Shown: positions 17,244 through 20,843 of the stretch, in pieces | How positions within the stretch are numbered: position 1 is the stretch's first letter | Layout of the letters: each line of letters opens with the position of its first letter | Assembly: GCA_017860335.1 (NCBI GenBank) | Contig: JAFNAU010000012.1 | Location: 1 to 20,843, forward strand | Direction: 5' to 3' | From: Bacteroidota bacterium | GTDB lineage: Bacteria > Bacteroidota > Bacteroidia > Bacteroidales > Paludibacteraceae | Length of the DNA: 20,843 nucleotides | Translations under genes and position numbers: made by a program | The notes under the pieces: model-generated | Told to the model about the DNA's origin: nothing | The model's database searches: none | The model's input: only the letters and a program-made list of their open reading frames with translations

Positions 17244-17987
17244 CTATCGCCCTAACCAGTTGAGGAAATCTGTCCTCCTGAGCGAACTAATTATTGCCTC
17301 CTTCTCTATTTCACCAGCGCAGACAGTAACCTGAAGCCTTTGGTTGTCAATCTTTTTTACATGCACAATTGCCTGAATGGAAGAAACAACACTGCGCGAG
17401 AGTTGGAAGAAGTCATGATCATAAACAATGGACATGACTTCTTCCATACTTTTCATTTCCGTTACATTGTTTTTGCCTTCCTTGGAGTATGCCATGATGT
17501 AACGATCTTCTACACAGAAAAATGCTATATCTGAGATATTGAGATACGAAAACGTTTTGTTACCGCAGATAAGTATGCGTTGAACTTCACGATTCTTTGG
17601 CACTAATTCCTTATATACAGAAGGATTGAAGATTTCAGTCATGCTTTCCAATTTCTCTAATGCACGCATAACATCATCTTCTACAATAGGTTTTAGCAGG
17701 TAGTCAATGCTGTGAACCTTAAATGCTTCAAGTGCGTAGTCGTTGTATGCTGTTGTAAAGATTATTGGTACTTTCACATCTACATGTTCGAGAATATCAA
17801 AACAGTTGCCGTCACCAAGATCTATGTCCATGAAAATCAAATCAACATCTTCTATTTCAAGAAACTTGATACTCTCTTCAACTGACTCCAATGTGCTGAT
17901 CAATTGATAGTTGGGTCTTATCTTAATGATGATGTCTTGAATATTCTCTCTTGCAATTTCTTCATCTTCAATAATAATATATCTCAT
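17244..17987 (-). CDS. LytTR-type response regulator
   Basis: 247 residues. The receiver domain (1-120) has the acidic pocket E7-D8, phospho-acceptor D54 in FMDIDLGDG, T78/T79 in IFTTAYNDYALEAF, and K99-P100 in YLLKP. The C-terminal LytTR DNA-binding domain (about 140-247) shows SDIAFFCVEDRYIMAYSKEGK and DFFQLSRSVVSSIQAI. It is the partner of the LytS-type kinase encoded 5 bp upstream in the same transcript. It is convergent with the SusC/SusD operon and is the most likely regulator of that operon (inference from context). LytTR proteins bind pairs of short direct repeats; possible half-sites are noted in the findings. All key receiver residues are present, so it should be phosphorylation-controlled. 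Confidence 0.95.
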   Translation of the reverse strand: MRYIIIEDEEIARENIQDIIIKIRPNYQLISTLESVEESIKFLEIEDVDLIFMDIDLGDGNCFDILEHVDVKVPIIFTTAYNDYALEAFKVHSIDYLLKPIVEDDVMRALEKLESMTEIFNPSVYKELVPKNREVQRILICGNKTFSYLNISDIAFFCVEDRYIMAYSKEGKNNVTEMKSMEEVMSIVYDHDFFQLSRSVVSSIQAIVHVKKIDNQRLQVTVCAGEIEKEAIISSLRRTDFLNWLGR

Positions 17988-17992
17988 AACTG

Positions 17993-19018
17993 TTAGTATA
18001 AAAAGGGTATTGTTACAATAAATGTCTTGTTATCATCACTAATCTCGATTTTTCTTTCATAAACGTCATAGAGTTTCTGAAGGTATTTCAATCCTATCTG
18101 TGTGGAGTGTAACGACTCTTTACGGTTAATAGGATTGCTCACTGTCAAATGATCATTCTTGAAATCGATGGTTACGCACATCGGTATTTGAGTGCTTATC
18201 TTATTGTGTTTTATTGCATTTTCTACCAATAGCTGTAGAGTGAAAGGTATGATGTATTGTAGCTTGCTGGGATTACCATTCATTTTTATGCTAAAATTGT
18301 TGTTGTAACGAAGAATGAGAATTTTTGTGTATTCCTCAACAAAACTAATTTCATCTTTCAAAGCCACTTTTTCCCTTCCTTGCTGCTCAAGTACAAAACG
18401 ATATATTCGTGACAGAGAAAGTATGAAAGCTTTAGATTTTTCTGTGTCTTTCGCTACGAGAGAATAAAGAATGTTGAGCGTATTGAACAGGAAATGAGGA
18501 TCCACTTGCGATCTGAGGGCATCGTACTGATATTGCAGTACCTTTTGTTTCGCCAAACTGATCTCCTTTATCTGCTTGATATGGTTTTTGACGAAATATG
18601 TCACTTCCAGACCTAAGAAAATAAAAATATTGTTGAAAACAGTGCCAGCCCAGTTTACGCGGCTTAACTGCTCGTCGATGTACGAAACCACAAACAAAAA
18701 AAGCAGGTTAACTACAATCATACTGGCAAACGAGAATAAAATGTCAATTGTTAACTTTCTTGACTGTGTAGACGTTGATGGTCGAGAAAAAACAATTACA
18801 TAGTTTACAATATAAGTAATAACGATAGGAATGAAGTTAAGGGCGAAATACACCATGAACTGATGCATACTTTCGTAAGGCCAAAGTAACTTACTGTCAA
18901 TTAGATTGTAGAACAATTGAAACAGAATATAATAGGCAATAACTATACAGGGATGCAGAAGCTTGCTATTTAATGATAACGCTTTATATAGCGGTAACCA
19001 CTTTTTGATATCAATCAT
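17993..19018 (-). CDS. LytS-type sensor histidine kinase, membrane-bound
   Basis: 341 residues with four predicted membrane helices (about 22-44, 52-77, 92-113, 124-142) and no large periplasmic domain, so the signal is probably sensed within or near the membrane. A short coiled coil (145-170) leads to the PF06580 domain with phospho-acceptor H175 in QVDPHFLFNTLN. The N-box is LQLLVENAIKHNK (E266, N267). The G-box is reduced to STQIGLKYLQ, where the usual GxGLxN has lost one glycine and the asparagine. The kinase lies 5 bp upstream of the LytTR gene. A good promoter is at 19306-19336, giving a leader of roughly 280 nt. The stimulus is unknown; it may reflect uptake by the neighbouring transporter. 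Confidence 0.93.
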   Translation of the reverse strand: MIDIKKWLPLYKALSLNSKLLHPCIVIAYYILFQLFYNLIDSKLLWPYESMHQFMVYFALNFIPIVITYIVNYVIVFSRPSTSTQSRKLTIDILFSFASMIVVNLLFLFVVSYIDEQLSRVNWAGTVFNNIFIFLGLEVTYFVKNHIKQIKEISLAKQKVLQYQYDALRSQVDPHFLFNTLNILYSLVAKDTEKSKAFILSLSRIYRFVLEQQGREKVALKDEISFVEEYTKILILRYNNNFSIKMNGNPSKLQYIIPFTLQLLVENAIKHNKISTQIPMCVTIDFKNDHLTVSNPINRKESLHSTQIGLKYLQKLYDVYERKIEISDDNKTFIVTIPFLY

Positions 19019-19037
19019 AATTTGGATAAGGATTTCT

Positions 19038-19069
19038 ACAGATTACAGAAGTATTTTGGTCACAGATTA
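19038..19069 (-). repeat. Direct octamer repeat in the kinase leader
   Basis: On the minus strand TAATCTGT occurs at 19062-19069 and again at 19038-19045, 24 bp apart, just 20-50 bp before the kinase ATG. It could be a regulator or RNA-binding site. The spacing does not match the roughly 21-22 bp of classical LytTR sites. Confidence 0.35.
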
Positions 19070-19160
19070 AAGCCAGACTGCTATATTTTAAAAGGTCATT
19101 AACGGAAAAAGATTTCTTTCAATCAAACATCTTTTTTTTTGCAACATATAGGAATATCAT

Positions 19161-19168
19161 CAAAGATA
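19161..19168 (-). promoter_or_regulatory. Alternative -7 element for the two-component genes
   Basis: TATCTTTG on the minus strand is a full -7 match, but the nearest TTTG (19194-19197) is 25 bp away, longer than normal. It would give a leader of about 140 nt. Confidence 0.3.
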
Positions 19169-19305
19169 ATTGAGAATCATCAGCCATGATGTCCAAACTA
19201 TATTTATGTACAGTTGTAACTTATTGAATAATTGTGCGATTTGTGTGCAAATTAAAAAAATCTAATATCTGCTGTCGTATGCGGGCATTAATGTATATTA
19301 AAATG

Positions 19306-19336
19306 CAAAGCTAACTGTTTTTCATTGATTTACAAA
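19306..19336 (-). promoter_or_regulatory. Probable promoter of the two-component genes
   Basis: On the minus strand TTTG (19336-19333), a 19-bp spacer and TAGCTTTG (19313-19306) match the Bacteroidetes -33/-7 consensus in both sequence and spacing. Transcription would begin near 19300, leaving a long leader before the kinase ATG at 19018. An ACAGTTAG sequence overlaps the -7 element and resembles a LytTR half-site. Confidence 0.6.
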
Positions 19337-19471
19337 GCTTTCGAGCAATATATTTTGTAGCATGAATTTTCACTACATATACTTGTTAAACGTCTTTATG
19401 GTTTGTCCGTCCATTAGCGGAGGTTAGGTGCGGAATCAAAAAGTAGATTTAGGCGTGAAATAAACAAATAG

Positions 19472-19645
19472 GTTTTGTGTGGTTAATAATACACAAAACA
19501 GCCCAACCAGAATATCAGATTGAGCTGTTCTATAACTTGAAACTTTAAACGCGAAATAATTAATTCGCGCAGCGGCTTATTTTACTTCTTCAAATGTAAT
19601 ATATATTGATATTCAGCAACATGAAAACACATGTTGCAAATATGA
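19472..19645. repeat. Structured repeat, copy B
   Basis: Stem 1 is a perfect 9-bp inverted repeat, GTTTTGTGT (19472-19480) with ACACAAAAC (19491-19499). Stem 2 pairs 19497-19511 with 19515-19529 in 12 of 15 positions (ends AACAGC and GCTGTT). AAC at 19497-19499 is shared, so the stems exclude each other, as in copy A. After a 52-nt spacer with a CGCGAA/TTCGCG hairpin comes the 64-bp block 19582-19645 that matches 7537-7600. Inside this block only copy B has a perfect inverted repeat, GCAACATG (19616-19623) with CATGTTGC (19630-19637). Confidence 0.6.
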
Positions 19646-19773
19646 TACAAATAAAAAGGCAATAAAAATAAAATATATAATCCTGTATATCAATTATTTA
19701 TATCCTGCTTAATAGATAAATATAAATCTCCTGCAAAGATACACTAAATCTCAGAATTTGAGAGCTGGAGAAT

Positions 19774-19799
19774 AAAAAAACCGCCCCTTTTTGGGGCGG
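19774..19799 (-). terminator. Intrinsic terminator of the DUF6266 gene
   Basis: Read on the minus strand: CCGCCCC (19799-19793), five-base loop, GGGGCGG (19787-19781), then T7 (19780-19774). It is a textbook intrinsic terminator, about 28 bp after the DUF6266 stop. Confidence 0.93.
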
Positions 19800-19827
19800 C
19801 TCTCGCAAGAAAACCAATTGCCAACGC

Positions 19828-20469
19828 TTAGGCAACAGTCACAGAACCCAAATACACACTGTTTGCAACTTCTTTACCGTCTGCGGTAATGAAGCCCAGG
19901 AATACTTCAACGCTTTCGCCAACCCAATCAGCAGGAACAGAAATATCTTCTGTAGCTGAGACTCTTTGATTTCCACCTGCATCAAATACAGATTCGGCTC
20001 TTGTTGGGTTTAAAACAACAATCAGAGCTTTGTCTGTTTGGGTGGCAGTGCCACTGCCAGAGTTATCATCCCAATTCAGGGTAACAACGCCATTTGCAGA
20101 GGTGGCTAAGGCGTTCACAGCTCCGGTCAAGTTACCACGAGAAACAAGCACTTTGGCAAGATCAACACTGTAGTCAGCAGAGGAACTGCCAGTAACAGCA
20201 TTGTTCAGAATGTAAGACATAGCAGCATTGAATGCTGTTTGCTTGATTGCATACTTTTTGTAACCAACACGGAGGAACCCGGTTATCGGTTTCAAAATTG
20301 CCAACACTAAAGCGAACTTAGTACGCTGATTTACCTGCCCATCTGTGCGAGGATTGCTTACTGAAGTTGCTTTTGCACGCATGTAGCTGATACCTTTCCA
20401 GTTACCACCTACGACATTTCCCACTTTACCTGAGAAGCTTCCGAGAATACCTAAATTAATCTTTCCCAT
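19828..20469 (-). CDS. DUF6266 family protein, function unknown
   Basis: 213 residues, no signal peptide or membrane helix. The N-terminus has the DUF6266 hallmark: MGKINLGILGSFSGKVGNVV, then WKGISYMRAKATSVSNPRT and QVNQRTKFALVLAILKPI. The C-terminal half (about 110-213) is beta-rich with LNWDDNSGSGTATQTDKALIVVLNP and VGESVEVFLGFITADGKEVANSVYLGSV, which resembles a fibronectin-like fold. The family is found in Bacteroidetes and, as far as I know, has no assigned function. It is a single-gene unit: a -7-like site at 20549-20556 upstream and its own strong terminator at 19774-19799. It does not obviously belong to the neighbouring Sus-type system. Its codons are less AT-rich than the flanking non-coding DNA. 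Confidence 0.88.
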   Translation of the reverse strand: MGKINLGILGSFSGKVGNVVGGNWKGISYMRAKATSVSNPRTDGQVNQRTKFALVLAILKPITGFLRVGYKKYAIKQTAFNAAMSYILNNAVTGSSSADYSVDLAKVLVSRGNLTGAVNALATSANGVVTLNWDDNSGSGTATQTDKALIVVLNPTRAESVFDAGGNQRVSATEDISVPADWVGESVEVFLGFITADGKEVANSVYLGSVTVA

Positions 20470-20548
20470 ACCTTGAAAATTTAAAAAATGAATAATAGTT
20501 TAATTTGGACTTGGTACGAAGGAGAACCCTTTTTGACCTTGTCTTGAA

Positions 20549-20556
20549 CAAAGGTA
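20549..20556 (-). promoter_or_regulatory. -7 element of the DUF6266 gene
   Basis: TACCTTTG on the minus strand matches TAnnTTTG, about 80 bp upstream of the DUF6266 ATG. No clear TTTG is found at -33. Confidence 0.4.
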
Positions 20557-20710
20557 ATGCGAGTTAATTGATAGATAATCAGATTGGAAGCTATTGCCTT
20601 TCTTTGCTTTAACCTGCCGTTTTCCTCGCGAAAAAACACGAAAAGGGAAAAGAAAATGTAAACCACCTCTTACTGCAAGAAAAAGCGAAGTGAAACGGAG
20701 CGTTGAGGCT

Positions 20711-20786
20711 GTCAAGGTTTTTTGTCAGAATACTACCCGACCAACGGGAGGTGTGGAGATTGTGACAAAAACCCGAAGGGCTTGAC
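20711..20786. repeat. Nested inverted repeat
   Basis: Outer arms GTCAAG (20711-20716) and CTTGAC (20781-20786); middle arms GGTTTTTTGTCA (20716-20727) and TGACAAAAACC (20763-20773), differing by one T; inner arms CCCG (20736-20739) and CGGG (20745-20748) around ACCAA. The arms stack into one long imperfect hairpin with an 8-nt bulge. It could be a structured RNA, a protein-binding site or a transfer origin; the sequence does not decide. Confidence 0.5.
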
Positions 20787-20811
20787 CTTTACTGACTCAT
20801 TTTATTGCTGT

Positions 20812-20819
20812 TATCTTTG
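20812..20819 (+). promoter_or_regulatory. Outward-facing -7 element at the right edge
   Basis: TATCTTTG on the plus strand is a full match to TAnnTTTG, 24 bp before the window ends. The nearest TTG (20782-20784) is 27 bp upstream, longer than ideal. It would drive a gene outside the window. Confidence 0.35.
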
Positions 20820-20843
20820 TGAACATTTTTTTTGTCGTACTAT

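Larger units (their letters stand above)
19019..19827. other. Non-coding region between the two-component genes and DUF6266
   Basis: No gene is supported in any frame. From left to right it holds: a pair of direct octamers near the kinase start, two candidate minus-strand promoters (19161-19168 and 19306-19336), copy B of the structured repeat (19472-19645), a small CGCGAA/TTCGCG hairpin at about 19550-19569, and the DUF6266 terminator (19774-19799). Confidence 0.7.
20470..20843. other. Non-coding right end with promoter-like sites and a nested inverted repeat
   Basis: No convincing gene is present. A plus-strand frame at 20594-20785 begins only at TTG and is rich in lysine and arginine; frames at 20481-20715 on the minus strand are equally unconvincing. 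The stretch holds the likely DUF6266 promoter, a nested inverted repeat and an outward promoter-like site, so a gene probably starts just beyond the window. Confidence 0.6.

Noticed and set aside
19311..19645. Possible tRNA, CRISPR or insertion-sequence end in the right intergenic region
   Set aside because: No T-loop consensus, no regularly spaced repeats, and no transposase or terminal inverted repeat pair could be found.
20594..20785. 63-residue lysine- and arginine-rich plus-strand frame at the right end
   Set aside because: Only a TTG start, no ribosome-binding context, and its 3' part coincides with the nested inverted repeat, which explains the sequence better. I could not exclude that it is a conserved small ORF.

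Overview
The window is most likely chromosomal DNA from a member of the Bacteroidetes, probably Bacteroidales. The evidence is a SusC/SusD pair with its signature motifs, lipoproteins of the type found in this phylum, a LytS/LytTR two-component pair, DUF4302 and DUF6266 family proteins, and promoter-like sites of the form TTTG..TAnnTTTG. Shine-Dalgarno sequences are scarce. No tRNA, rRNA, CRISPR array or recognisable transposase was seen.

Left region (1-7150). The 3' part of an M16 zinc-protease gene runs in from the left edge. Twelve bases later comes a surface lipoprotein with an Ig-like/DUF5018-like N-terminus and beta-propeller-like repeats. Its frame continues without a stop into a calcineurin-like phosphoesterase that carries its own internal signal peptide. 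A strong hairpin terminator separates these genes from a convergent, secreted GH2 glycosidase. That enzyme keeps both catalytic glutamates and an N-x-K motif typical of beta-glucuronidases.

Central region (7151-19018). After about 820 bp of AT-rich non-coding DNA comes a five-gene plus-strand operon: a secreted protein with duplicated domains, a SusC-like TonB-dependent transporter, a SusD-like lipoprotein, an HExxH metallopeptidase lipoprotein and a DUF4302 lipoprotein. Convergent to it is a LytTR response regulator and LytS-type kinase pair, the obvious candidate regulator. Together they look like a regulated outer-membrane uptake system. The metallopeptidase suggests a peptide or protein-linked substrate rather than a simple glycan, and no glycosidase lies in the operon.

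Right region (19019-20843). About 800 bp of non-coding DNA holds a good promoter for the two-component pair and a strong terminator for an isolated DUF6266 gene. The last 370 bp hold a nested inverted repeat and an outward-facing promoter-like site.

The most unusual feature is a diverged, same-orientation repeat at about 7463-7600 and 19472-19645. It has a 64-bp gapless block at 49/64 identity, preceded in both copies by two overlapping, mutually exclusive inverted repeats whose arms differ in sequence but still pair. The two copies flank the operon plus its regulators. This suggests either a structured non-coding element family or the edges of an acquired module.
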